From Pharus latifolius (taxonomy: Eukaryota; Streptophyta; Magnoliopsida; Poales; Poaceae), in NCBI GenBank assembly GCA_019359835.1, contig CM033322.1, positions 2,914,001 to 2,978,000 on the forward strand: a DNA stretch of 64,000 bases, written 5' to 3'. A program made the position numbers and the translations under genes. Each line of letters starts with the position of its first letter. Position 1 is the first letter of the stretch. The notes under the pieces were generated by a model. It was not told where the DNA came from. It worked only from the letters and a program-made list of their open reading frames with translations, and searched no databases. Positions 1-10,429 of this stretch are shown here, piece after piece.

Positions 1-129
1 CGACGACTGGTGAGGATGGATAGGCGACGACCTGCCAAGTCTTTGTCCCCGTCCGGGAGCAGCCGCAGTGCTCTCTTGACTTGGCACTCAAGACTCAAGA
101 GTTGTACAGTAGTACTATTGCTACAGCAC

Positions 130-465
130 GAATTTTTTTTCCAAATAACCCATTAAAAAAAAATAATTTCGAAACTGGTCCGAAACTTTTTAAAATTTGA
201 AAAATAGCCTTCAGTCGCGTGTTACAGGCCACGATTGAACTTCAGTCGCTATATGGGATAGCGACTGATTGCGTGGCACGGCCCGAGGCCCAGCTCAGCT
301 TTCAGTCGCTATCCCAGATAGCGACTGAAAGCCTCACACGGCCCAGCCCGTTTCCAGGTTTCAGTCGCTATCTGGGATAGCGACTGAAACAATTAAAATA
401 GAAATGGGGGTGGGATTCGAACCCTGCTCACGCGCACGGGAGAGAAAGGCCGTGACCAGCTAGAC
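130..465. repeat. Left terminal inverted repeat of the MULE, with three hairpin copies
   Basis: The outer ~110 bp is AT-rich and nearly identical to the reverse complement of the right end. It is followed by three copies of a near-perfect palindrome (CAGTCGCTAT ... ATAGCGACTG, 4-5 bp loop) at about 241-268, 301-328 and 360-388, spaced 60 bp apart. The innermost part (about 404-462) is the reverse complement of a tRNA-like segment also found at the right end. The right TIR has only one full and one partial palindrome, so the hairpin unit varies in copy number between the two ends. Confidence 0.88.
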
Positions 466-599
466 TTCGAGACTTTTCTGTTATATGTTACACTTCCACG
501 TAGTAGTAGTTTAATACTCGCAGGAAAAATTAAAAACAAAACGAGGCCGAACGGGTTCCGTGGATCCTCGAATTCAAAAAACCTAAACCTAAAATACAC

Positions 600-800
600 C
601 TCCTCCGCGGCCGATCTCGCCGTCGACGACCACCCCACGGAGCACCGCCACCCCACCGAGCACCACCTTGCCACGGAGCGCCGCCGTTGTCGCAGTCGAC
701 AAGCAACCCGAGCTGCGCCTCGCCGCGGAGCGCCACTCCTCCCGTCGTCGTCGTCCTTCGTCGCCGCTCGCCGCCGCCATTGTCGCTGCCGCTCGCCGCC
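600..800. other. GC-rich CGCCGTCG-type low-complexity segment
   Basis: Short runs of gccgcc, gtcgtc and gacgac; reading frames here give only Arg/Ala/Ser-rich strings. It may be remnant leader DNA or a captured exon end. A ~33-bp stretch at about 731-763 (cactcctcccgtcgtcgtcg...) recurs at about 1358-1391, so the purine tract between them is flanked by a direct repeat. Confidence 0.4.
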
Positions 801-825
801 GTCATTGTCGCCGGCCAGTGTCGAT

Positions 826-1357
826 CGAGGGAGGAGGAAGTGGGAGAAGGAGAAGGAAGGGGGAGAAGGAGGAGGAAGGGAAAGAAAAAAGGAAAAAAAA
901 AAGGCAGTGAGAAGAAGAAGAAGGAGGAGGAGGAGGAGGAGGAGGAAGAAGGAGGAGGAAGAAGAAGGAGGAGGAGGGGAGGAAAAAAAAAGAGGCCAGT
1001 GAGGGAAGAAGGCAGGGGAGGGAAAAAAAAAAAGAAGAAGAAGGAGGAGGCCGGAGGAGGAAAAAAGGCAGGGAGGGGAAGAAGAAGAAGAAGGAGGAGG
1101 AGGAGGAGGAGGAGAGGGGAAAAAAAATTTGGGAGAAGAAGAAGGAGGAGGAGGAGGAAAAAAAAAGGCAGGGAGGAGGGAAAGAAGAAGAAGAAGAAGG
1201 AGGAGAAGAAGAAGAAGGAGAAGGAGGAAAAGAAAACAGGGGAAGAAAAGAAAAAAGGGCAGTAAGGGAAGAAGAAGGAGAAGGAGAAGGAGGAGGAGGG
1301 GAAAAAAGGCAGGAGAGGAAAAAAAAAGGGCAGTGAGGGAAGAAGAAGGAGAAGGAG
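826..1357 (+). repeat. 530-bp near-pure purine tract (GGA/GAA/A-run minisatellite)
   Basis: The + strand is almost entirely A and G, made of gaa, gga and ggaggaggag runs separated by poly-A blocks and by recurring ggcagtgagg/ggcagggagg words at about 903, 992, 1066, 1167, 1257 and 1330. The recurring words show a higher-order repeat rather than a simple microsatellite. Long predicted frames on either strand are pure Glu/Arg/Gly/Lys or Ser/Pro/Phe/Leu strings and are artefacts of composition. Confidence 0.9.
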
Positions 1358-1440
1358 TCACTCCTCCCGTCGTCGTCGTCCTTCGTCGCCGCGAATCGTT
1401 GTATTCCGGATTTCAACGTACTGAGGATTTCGACGATTAC

Positions 1441-2280
1441 TAAGGTGCATATTCGGTAACTTGTAGCTAATATTGAAATGGAATTATTTGCATTACTCAA
1501 TTCTAATCAATTTGGCCAAAGTATTATTTACATGAACAGAAATCGGAGGAAGGGATAAGTATTATTTACATTACTCAATTTGTCCAAAGTTCGACCAACA
1601 CTTCTACAACGAAAAAGAGTAGATAATTAGACATAAACCAAATATACTAAATTCTAAAAGTTCTGACCAAATTGCCGGGTATATTCATGACAGTACATAA
1701 AATAGGCCAGGTTCATTGCATAAATAGGCTAGATTCATTGAAAACCACCACCTTCTTGTACTGGAATGCATATCAATCGAATGATGCATAAGCATCAGGT
1801 AGTGGATATATAAAGCTGTCCAAGGTTCTATTATTTGCTAGTACATGTTAATTCATTCAAGACTTCCATGTGAATGCAAAACCTTTTATACTGTGCATTT
1901 CAATTACATATGCATATATTATGTTAACTCACTACCTAGTTTATATATATGCACACACTGAAACATGTTATATCCAATTAAAAAAAGATGAAGTCCCTTT
2001 AGTATTTTTATTGATCAGTTGTATTGTTTATCAATCAACTGTAATAAACATGTTTTTTATATTGATTATTTAGTATTCAATTGTACTAAAATAAGAAATA
2101 GATATTGAATTATTTACATTGATTATTAACTTAGGACTTTTTTGGATACACAGTACTTGAAAATCATAGTATGTGAAAACCATAGTATGTGAAAACCATA
2201 GTTATGAAATTGTGTGGTTTTAGGCAAAAAAATATATTGTCCTGTTTTGACCTGATACGGAAAGTAAATGTAATTAGGTT
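1441..2280. other. AT-rich leader between purine tract and transposase; no gene seen
   Basis: No recognised coding region. A short tandem word (gtatgtgaaaaccata) is repeated near 2168-2200. The segment probably holds the promoter and leader of the transposase gene, but no TATA element could be chosen with confidence in such AT-rich sequence. Confidence 0.35.
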
Positions 2281-4866
2281 ATGGAGCACCCCACAACGGT
2301 TTCTGTTTATTATGGTGATGGTTTAATTCGTAATGGAGCAGACGGTGATGATCTGAGTGCGTGTTTCCATGTATATGGTGAAATGTCACAGTTAATGTGT
2401 TTCAATGACTTGAAGATGTGGATAATCAGTTTGTTGCAACTGAATCCTGCGAGGGATACTGTAAGGGTTGAGGGCCTGCTGCCGGAGGGAAAGAAATGGG
2501 TACTTAAGAGACTTAAAGGCGACAAATCGTGGGGCTCGTTTGCACGTCTGGTGACAAATCCAAACAATGGTATCAAAGTCTTTATACTTTACACAGAAGT
2601 TGTAAGCGTAGATAGTTCGGAAGGTAGTCATTCCATTGGAGGACCAAGTTACATTGGTAATCTCAATACTGCCAGTGGCAGTGGCAGTGGCAGTGCAGCT
2701 ATGCCAACTGAAAGAGGCCCGCCGATAAATCTGTTTGGTGACCATCAAGCGGACGCAGGTGATGAACTGCCCGAAATAGAGGCGAATTTCAACGAGGAGG
2801 AGTACACCGATCCGTCAGATATGTACGAGTCTCCCGCGGAACCCAGAGGACAGCAGGATCCTATAAATGAATGGAATGATCCATCATCTTTGATGTCAGC
2901 TGTGGTCCCTGGAGATCTAAATTCGCAATAGTCTTTCAATGAAGCAACCGTCCAGCTTAGACAGTTGTTTCGGACGAAAAACGATGCGAAAAAAGCCATC
3001 ACTACATGGGCTGTTGCACTAAATATACCATTGCGAGTTGTTAAATCAAATCCGAGCTTGTGGACTGTGAAGTGCCTGGTTGATAACTGCCCATGGTATG
3101 TACGTGTGACGAAGCCACAAGATGAGCCTTTCTTTCAGGTGACTAGAGTTGTGGAGCACAGATGTCTGGCGGAGGGCATGTTGCAACAGCATCGAAATAT
3201 AAGCTCCGGTTTTGTTGCTAGTATGATACTATCCATCGTAAAAGAAAATACGGCAATGGCACCGAAAGTGATTATTGCACACGTCGCCGAAAAGTATGGC
3301 TACAAGATCAATTACAGAAAGGCATGGAGGGCGAAACAAAAGGCGCTTGAGGAGCTTTTCGGGACATATGTAGAGGCATATAACTTCGTACCAAGGCTCT
3401 TTCGGCATATATGTCAAGCAAATCCAGGCACAATTACCGAAATCGTTGATACACCGGCTATCGGTTCAGATGGTATTGTCGTACCAGAGTGCATGGTATT
3501 GCGCAGATTTTTCTGGGCATTCCAGCAGTGTGTTGCATCTTTTACGTACATGAGGCCAATTCTTTGTATCGACGGAACATTTTTGACTGGGAAGTATCAG
3601 GGGACACTGCTGACTGCTGTGGGAACTGATGCAAATGACCAGCTTCTCCCCGTAGCATATGCAGTAGTCGAGGGGGAGAACTATAGCAGCTGGTTGTGGT
3701 TTTTGGGGTTACTGAAGAATGGGGTGGTGAAAGATCGGGAGCGTGTGTGCATAATTCACGATAGAAATAAAGGAATGCTGAGTGCAATTGAATACATGCA
3801 ATCTGGAGTGGATCCATCTCTAACCTGGAATGACTTGCAGAGTCGTTGGTGCTCTCGGCATTTGGGTGCAAATTTTCATACTCGTTTCAATAGTAGGCGC
3901 CTGATGCAGCTGTTCAAAAGACTTGCCAGACAGAATCAACAGTCCAAGTTCACAGCAATATGGAAATCACTGGACGAGAGTACTTTGAAGCTGAACCACG
4001 AGCAGGGCAGAGCCGAGACTGAGGACGTGAGCACTGAGGGAAACAATAAGAGGCCACCAAGTTTCAGTCAATGGATCCAGCCGAAACCAGTGGAGAAGTG
4101 GTCATTACTGCACGACACAGATGGGGCACGGTACGGCATTATGACAACAAATCTTGCCGAAGTGTACAATTTTGTCCTGAAAGGTGTGCGATGCCTACCT
4201 GTTACCACCATTGTTGAGATGACATTTTACCGCACAATAGCCTACTATGACAGTCGGAGTTCCGCTGCAGCAATACTTGTGCGCGACCCTTTAGTGAATT
4301 GGCCCAAGAAAATTAACGACTACCTTGAATTTCGGACGAGAAAGTCATTGTCACACGAGGTGTCCGTCCTAAGCCGGCTGAATGGAAACTATGAGGTCCG
4401 GTTACGACACAAATTCGTTCAAGGCACCTTGAAAGCCAGACGGGTCCACGAGTGCAGAATTACAAATACACATGTCGAATGTACATGTAGGAAGCCGCAG
4501 CTGCTGCACATTCCTTGCTCTCATGTCATCGCTGCCTGCGCAGTTCCGGGAATCACTCCGACGCAATACATCTCTAAATATTATAGTCTGTAAAACCTGT
4601 CTAAGACTTGGGATGGTGTCTTCCACGGATTTGCTGCGATAGGTGACTATCAGGAGATATCGCATGAAGATGGCGTCACGTGGATCCCGGACAAGAAGCT
4701 TCGTATCAGCCATGCGGGCCGACGTCGAACGAGGCGGATACACAATGATATGGATGTAGCCGAGCGTGAAGAAGGACTCCGTAGATGCACGATTTGCAGG
4801 CAGCCTGGTCACCGGAGAAACCAATGCCCGCAAGTGGCAGGGACGTCCACAGCATCGACAAACTGA
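2281..4866 (+). pseudogene. MULE (MuDR-type) transposase, two in-frame stop codons
   Basis: Mutator-superfamily transposase, which binds the TIRs and cuts and pastes the element. One continuous frame of about 861 codons runs from the ATG at 2281 to the TGA at 4864, broken by TAG at 2929 and TAA at 4591. Domains stay in register across both stops: an N-terminal MuDR-type region (residues 1-216); a DNA-binding region with Cys and His residues (about 229-300); the DDE catalytic core with CIDGTF (Asp ~431) and IIHDRNKG (Asp ~494); a SWIM zinc finger (CTCRKPQ...PCSHVIAAC) just before the second stop; and, after it, a C-terminal zinc knuckle, CTICRQPGHRRNQC (CX2CX4HX4C). No frameshifts are needed, so the gene looks recently inactivated. 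Stop readthrough is possible but not suggested by anything visible. Confidence 0.9.
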
Positions 4867-4939
4867 AGCACTTATGTAATATTATTCCACCCAAGTAAAG
4901 TTTTATCACTTCTGTAATGTGTTACATACTCTATGTTTC

Positions 4940-6129
4940 TGTAATATCCAAAAACTAGGTTATTAAGTTCATTTCAAAACATTTATAAACTGGTCCAGTC
5001 TCTTAATTTTCTTAACTGCAGTTCAGTCCTTCCAGGCCCACAATTAGCCTAATTTCCCCAGATAGCTCAGAACTGCAATCAGACTGAACAGATAGGATCT
5101 CCTACCTATCCTATACAGATTTGTCTTCAGCGTCGAGATCAAATTCAGTTCCTAAGACCCAGAAACTCAATCTAATTCTGTTTTCGAAAACCAGAATACT
5201 AAAATACCCTAACTACCCTACTTAATATTTCAGCCTTCAGTTTAGATGATTCCAGAGTAGATTTCTTCTGGATTTCTCTGGAATCCTAAATCTTAATGTG
5301 CTTGCATACCAGTCCTAAAACTTCTAAGCCAAATAAGTCCATTTGACCACTTTTCGTGATTCAGTCCAGATTTCATCGCAAATCAGTCCTTTCCTATTTC
5401 CTAAAACCCAACAATATATATAACCACATACACAGTAGCAGCCAATAAACCACGGCTACAGCAAGGTAACCATTGGACCCCAAACTCCCATTTATTAGGG
5501 ATTATGTTTATTCATACAAGAACTGATTAGAAGATAGTACAGCATTAGTAGCCTATGCATCAGAGATCAGGAATCATCCCTTAAACACCTGAAACCTTCA
5601 GACCATCATTGCCACATGAGATACATACCTCCAGCAGCACAATCTCAGTCATAGACATCACAAAATCACAAAATCATACACACAAGCGTAGGACCAAGAC
5701 TGTTAAAGTACACACAAGCGTAGCACATGTTTTCTACCGTCATTTTGCTAATCAATTGTATTTAAATTCGCTTTGGAAATGTGTTTGTGAAATTTACTAT
5801 TCTGTACCATATAGACTGTTAAAGTAGACATAGCCTATCATGCATTGGATAAATTCTTATATAGAGACTTGCTGAGTACTTTGTACTCACCCTTGCTTAA
5901 TAACGAAAATACAGTTGAAGAGAAGCAAGAGATGAGCGAAGCAGGATCACCCGGAGTTTAGAAGGGTTACGTGCTGCACTCGAGTTTTTGCCTGTGGGAT
6001 GGTCTTGGAGACTAGATAAAACTACTTTCATAAAATATAGTAGTTGGTCTTGTTGGCCTTTGTATATCGATGTGTATTAAGGCTTGACGGCCATACCTGG
6101 GGCCCACTGCAGCGGGTGGGTCCCTCACA
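4940..6129. mobile_element. Solo LTR (Ty3/gypsy-like) inserted in the MULE
   Basis: Begins TGTAATATCC and ends CCCTCACA (TG...CA) and is flanked by a perfect 5-bp duplication, gtttc, at 4935-4939 and 6130-6134. No second LTR, primer-binding site or gag-pol is present, so it is a solo LTR left by recombination or a fragment of one. About 430 bp (roughly 4950-5400) align without large gaps to 10850-11290 in the larger LTR-derived element, so both belong to one family; most of the first ~400 bp of that family is missing here. Typical downstream LTR text (ttgctgagtactttgtactcac) is near 5869. MULE sequence resumes on both sides with matching tgtaatgtgttacatactct words (4913 and 6204). Confidence 0.82.
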
Positions 6130-6305
6130 GTTTCAATGTAATGTTTGAATGTAAATCATTAATGTAATGTGTTACATTCTCTATGTGTACCTTTTTGTAC
6201 TCTTGTAATGTGTTACATACTCTATGTTTACCTTTTGTAAGTGAATGTATATTATTTCTAATGTTGGAAATGCATCTAATTGGACAATACATGATAACCA
6301 CAGGT

Positions 6306-8484
6306 ATGGCCGACGACCAGGAGCTTCCCGAGTTGATTGCACCGCACCATCAGCAGCGGCACCGTGCTGGTCGTCTAGTACAGGGCACCGTTTTGCCCGC
6401 GCTGTACACGAGGGCACCGCGGGAGATGTGGGTTTTGGATGAGCGGTTCGCACCTCACTTACTTGAGGCGGGATTACTTCCGTTCGCTCGTATGGTCGAT
6501 CGGGCACAGCGATTTCCTTTCGACCGATCTCTGATCAGTGCACTTGTGGACCGCTGGAGGCCAGAGACACACACTTTTCACTTCAGTTTTGGAGAGCTGA
6601 CTGTGACACTGGAGGACGTTAGTATGCTGCTCGGCTTGCCCATCAGAGGAGAGATATATGTTCCCACTGCGATAGATCGAGCTGCATGGCGTCTGGATTT
6701 CTTGCAGCGCTTTCAGGGGATTGGGCCAGCAGGAGGGTTCGCGCAGACGGCAGGAGTTCCCCAGGCATACCTCCGCGCTGTTCGAGATGCCGCATTCCCG
6801 GTGGGCGCTCCTGAGGAGGTATTCCGCCGTCACCTTGAGGCGTACTTACTATACTTATTTGGGTGGCTGCTGTTCCCTGGCACCCACGAAGACATCTGCG
6901 AGCGCCAGTTCGTTCAGCTTGCCAGACTTATTGCGGACTCCGACCTAGGGCAGGTGCCGCAGTTCAGTTTCGGATCGGCCGTGTTGTGCCACACATATAG
7001 GGGATTGTGTGATGCCACGAGCAGAGACCAGCCGCATTCTATATTCGCAGGGTGTGCTATACTCCTACAGATTTGGTCGTACGAGCACTTCCCGGTCGGG
7101 CGACCACTGGTGCCGCGGGATCAGTTCGCGTTAGGCCATGATATCCGAGACGACCCGGTGATGGGATGGAGGTGGGCTAGGTTGGGTTTGCACTGGGCCA
7201 CGGACCAAACACACCTCTGCTACAGTTCATACGCCATGAGCTTTGATTTGCTACTCGATGATAACGTCATCTGGCGTCCGTGGACAGAGCAGCACATCCA
7301 GGACATCGCCCCAGCAGGCCTTTCATCTCTATGCACGCAAGATGCTGCTTATTGGCGTACCCAGGTGCTTCTTGTCTTCTCACACATGGTTGAGGGGTAC
7401 TCACCTGAGCGAGTTATGCGCCAGTTCGGCCTACGACAGGATGTTCCTGTGCCGCCTCCTCGACAGATCAGACATAGTGTTCACGAGTATGTATATGCCA
7501 CTTATGAATTATTTTTTATATAACTTAGACATCTATTCTAACTAAATATTTTTTTATCCACAGGCAATCGAGAAAGGGTCGACATAGGGACGATTTCATC
7601 GTTAGGCAGCAGCCCTATGTGTAGGAGTGGATGGATCATACCCACACTCGGACGGTTGAAGAGGACAGACCTTACTGCCACAACATCCACTCTTCGTACC
7701 TGGCGTGGTACCGACCTCGCACGTTGTATAGACTGACGGGTGGTCTACCAGTGGCGAGTGCGGAGCCCATCCGTCCTTCGACCATCGACGAGCGCTTCGA
7801 CCGACGCCTTGCACCGCGGGTTCACTCATCTGTAAGTACTTTACCTCCCCATAACTTAAACACCTTCGCAATTATCATCATTCCATAATTGCATGTGCAT
7901 CGTGTCTGTAGCTCGACACCATTGGAGCCATCTCCGCTAATCTAGGTGACATGGAGGTCCGGTTGCGTGATGGTCAGGACGTGAGTAGAGCAGAGATGCA
8001 GGCATTTTGTGCGGATGCCCGGCGGCGGATGGATGGGATTCTTGTTGATTTCGGAGTGCTGCTGCCGCCTCCATCATCACCGTCACCGCCTCGTCCTTCT
8101 GCCCCGCATATGCCACCGGTGGATCGCCCTTCTTCGTCGCGCCCTCCACCTCCACAACCACATGTCAGTCATGATGAGGACTCTTCGGACGAGGAGGTCG
8201 ACATTACTGCGCACATGGTTGCATTGGACCATGGGTTGGGTCACGACTTGCCAACTCCTGCGTGGTACCAGTTTCCTATCCAGTCACAGCATCATCCTAC
8301 GCAGGCTTTGTACCATGCTGATGCTCCACCTTCTACACAGCCGACTCAGCATTCGCAGGCTCCACCATCCGCACAGACACCGCCTGTGCAGACACGACGC
8401 ATTAGGGATCGTCATGCCCCCTTTCGCTACACACCATCCGAGTATCAGCACCAGCCAAAGAGGGGGAGGGGGAGGAGGCAATAG
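6306..8484 (+). pseudogene. Plant mobile domain (PMD) protein carried by the MULE, one in-frame stop
   Basis: PMD proteins (aminotransferase-like family; Arabidopsis MAIN and MAIL1 are domesticated relatives) are common cargo of plant MULEs and some retroelements; their transposon role is unknown. I read three exons: 6306-7486, 7564-7831 and 7912-8484, with GTATGT, GTAAGT donors and CAG, TAG acceptors, about 673 codons in all. Exon 1 carries the PMD core, including WRPETHTFHF, GELTVTLEDVSMLLGLPI and FGWLLFPGTHEDICERQFV. Exon 3 encodes a Pro/Ser/His-rich tail ending in a basic KRGRGRRQ. Exon 2 has an in-frame TAG at 7622-7624 (PYV-stop-EWMDH), so this copy is broken. The start at 6306 gives MADDQELPEL; an upstream extension to 6183 is open but shows no family similarity. 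Confidence 0.82.
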
Positions 8485-9277
8485 TTTCATGTAGGGTTTT
8501 GTTATATTTTGGGATTGCAGGTTCGAACACGGTAGACAGATTTTGTTTGTTTTTTAGGGTTAGGGGTTCGAACGTGGCTGACGGATTTGGTTTGTTCTCT
8601 TTCTATTTAGTAAGAGTATCCCAGAAATATAATTCTTAGAAACTCCCCCCACGTCTCATTTTTGCTTTGCAAGTGCTCACATTTCTATTTTTTTAACAAG
8701 TATTGGCAGTACCATAAGACGGCAAAGCAGTTGAACGCACAAAGAATAATCTTCTAATTTGTTCACATCAATTAGATCCCTATAAAAACGTTATAATCAT
8801 AAAACAAATTTTAATTTTACACTAACAAAACATGTCTTCATAATTCCATCATAAAAATTAAGTTAATTACTTCATAAGGCATAACAAAAATTAACCGAAG
8901 TTGAGGGCAACAGGCCTATATCAACCAGACGTCTCAAAAAAAAAATATTTTCATGGACAGGGCAATGAGTTTAAGACTCTATGTGAATTTATCAAATAGT
9001 TTTTATATAAGGCTTCATTTAGATATGTTCCTTAAATAAGGGACAAAATGTACCTTAAGCACAATAGTACATCTAAAAACTTCAGACCGACAAAAAATTA
9101 TAGCACAAGCGTTGCAACACATAAAGAGCATATGTATATACATAACACACAACAACAACTCTCATGCTTGCTCTTCCCAAAAAAAAAACAACAAACACAA
9201 ATAAAAGTTTGACTCATTTCACTGCAATTCTTGAAATACTACTATGTGCAAGTGTATTACATAACACAAAACAAATG
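8485..9277. other. AT-rich 3' part of the MULE; no gene seen
   Basis: Non-coding sequence between the PMD gene and the right terminal repeat. It includes a short tandem word (ggttcgaacacggtagacaga / ggttcgaacgtggctgacgga, about 8520 and 8566) just after the stop codon. The rest is A-rich with no open frame of interest. Confidence 0.4.
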
Positions 9278-9418
9278 TAGCCCAACTGGTTACAGACTAA
9301 CACTCCCACACCTGTGACCTAGGTTCAAATCCCAGTCTCACCAATATAAATTTATTTGCCCAACTGGTCACGGCCTCTCTCTCCCGTGCGCGTGAGCAGG
9401 GTTCGAATCCCACCCCCA
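9278..9418 (+). repeat. Two tandem tRNA-like modules with pol III A/B-box-like motifs
   Basis: Two modules about 78 bp apart. The first has tagcccaactggt (9278-9290, A-box-like) and ggttcaaatcc (9322-9332, B-box-like). The second has tgcccaactggtc (9357-9369) and ggttcgaatcc (9400-9410), which fits the B-box consensus GGTTCGANTCC exactly. Neither module has the length or arms for a cloverleaf, so these are not tRNA genes. They look like tRNA-derived, SINE-type sequence built into the MULE end. The second module is also present inverted in the left TIR (B box at 413-423). Confidence 0.55.
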
Positions 9419-9590
9419 TTTCTATTTTAATTGTTTCAGTCGCTATCCCAGATAGCGACTGAATCAGTCGCTATCTGAAGTTCAATCGTGGCCCATAACA
9501 CGCGACTGAAGGCCATTTTTCATATTTTAAAAAGTTTCGGACCAGTTTCGAAATTATTTTTTTTTAATGGGTTATTCGGAAAAAAAATTC
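9357..9590. repeat. Right terminal inverted repeat of the MULE
   Basis: Reverse complement of the left end. It holds the tRNA-like segment (9357-9418), one complete CAGTCGCTAT ... ATAGCGACTG palindrome (about 9435-9462), a second partial copy, then the AT-rich outer segment ending ...aaaaaaattc just before the target-site duplication at 9591. Confidence 0.88.
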
Positions 9591-9600
9591 CTACAGCACG

Positions 9601-10429
9601 CAAGTAATGGAAACCATCCAGGTCATCAGACTCAAGGAGAGGAGGCAAGTGAGGTTACTGGACTGAAAGAAGGAGAGTTGGGATTTATTTGGTTCATGAC
9701 CTTATGATGATATTTCATTGTAATTTATGTCTTAGATGTGCCTCAAACTGTTAAATTATCTTACCTCTTGACCGTATGTCAATCTTTTCTGTTGTTTGAT
9801 TGGAAGCCTATCTCATAAATATGTCTAAGAAAAAAAAAAGTACGCTTTTATATTTAGAAAGTGTAAATGTGGATTACATTTTACATTCCAAAATATCAAA
9901 ATCGAAAAGGCGTGATCTCTGGCAATGGATTGGGCGATAGCATGCAGGCGGTTTCCATGAAGGATGGGGTGACAGCGACGGGTGGTCCCGGTAAGAGTGG
10001 TGGCTGCAACAGCGATATTAGGTGCCAACCGGCCGCTCAATTAGGTAAGAAATTTTTTTTTAATAATTTAGATTAAAAAATTAATTTTAAAACTGATCTA
10101 TAGTGGAGTAAAATTACAACTTTACCCCACCACATCAGTTTGTCGTGGCTCCAAACCGCGACAGCACGCCTCCAATGCTCGGCTCGGCTTGCACACACCT
10201 ATAGTGGCTCAGGGATGGATCAGCTCGATGACTACCAAAATTGAATACGTAGCCGAAGTAAAGTAACTTCACTTTTGGTCGTGGTCGAAAACAATGCCGT
10301 AGTCCAAGTTACTCTAGCAACCACATCCAAGGTCACAACGGTGTTGTCGACCACAACCAAAAAAATAATTTCAACCACAACGACCATGACGAGGACCGCT
10401 CCACCGATTTTAGTCGACCACATCCAGGG
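9601..10429. other. Flanking DNA between MULE and LTR element; no gene seen
   Basis: No recognisable gene. From about 10240 the sequence becomes a degenerate GACCAC/CAACGA low-complexity run that continues on the far side of the LTR element (21239-21450), which shows it is the original insertion host of that element. Confidence 0.4.

Larger units (their letters stand above)
130..9590 (+). mobile_element. Autonomous-type Mutator-like element (MULE) with transposase and PMD gene, now inactivated
   Basis: The ends are bounded by a perfect 9-bp direct repeat, ctacagcac, at 121-129 and 9591-9599, the TSD length typical of Mutator elements. Inside this the two ends are inverted copies: the left begins GAATTTTTTTTCC and the right reads the same with a single change when reverse-complemented. 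Similarity runs inward for about 240-330 bp through a hairpin repeat and a tRNA-like segment. Cargo, all on the + strand, is a MULE transposase reading frame (2281-4866) and a plant-mobile-domain gene (6306-8484). Both carry in-frame stops, so this copy cannot make intact proteins. A solo LTR has inserted between them. Element identity rests on TSD, TIRs and transposase together and is very secure; the exact inner limit of the TIRs is not. Confidence 0.93.

Noticed and set aside
393..1500. Long open frames on both strands across the purine tract (Leu/Pro/Ser or Glu/Arg/Gly/Lys strings)
   Set aside because: Produced by low-complexity purine/pyrimidine composition; no domain and no splice or promoter context.
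9278..9418. Possible tRNA genes
   Set aside because: Only A- and B-box-like words are present; length and pairing do not allow a cloverleaf with an anticodon arm.
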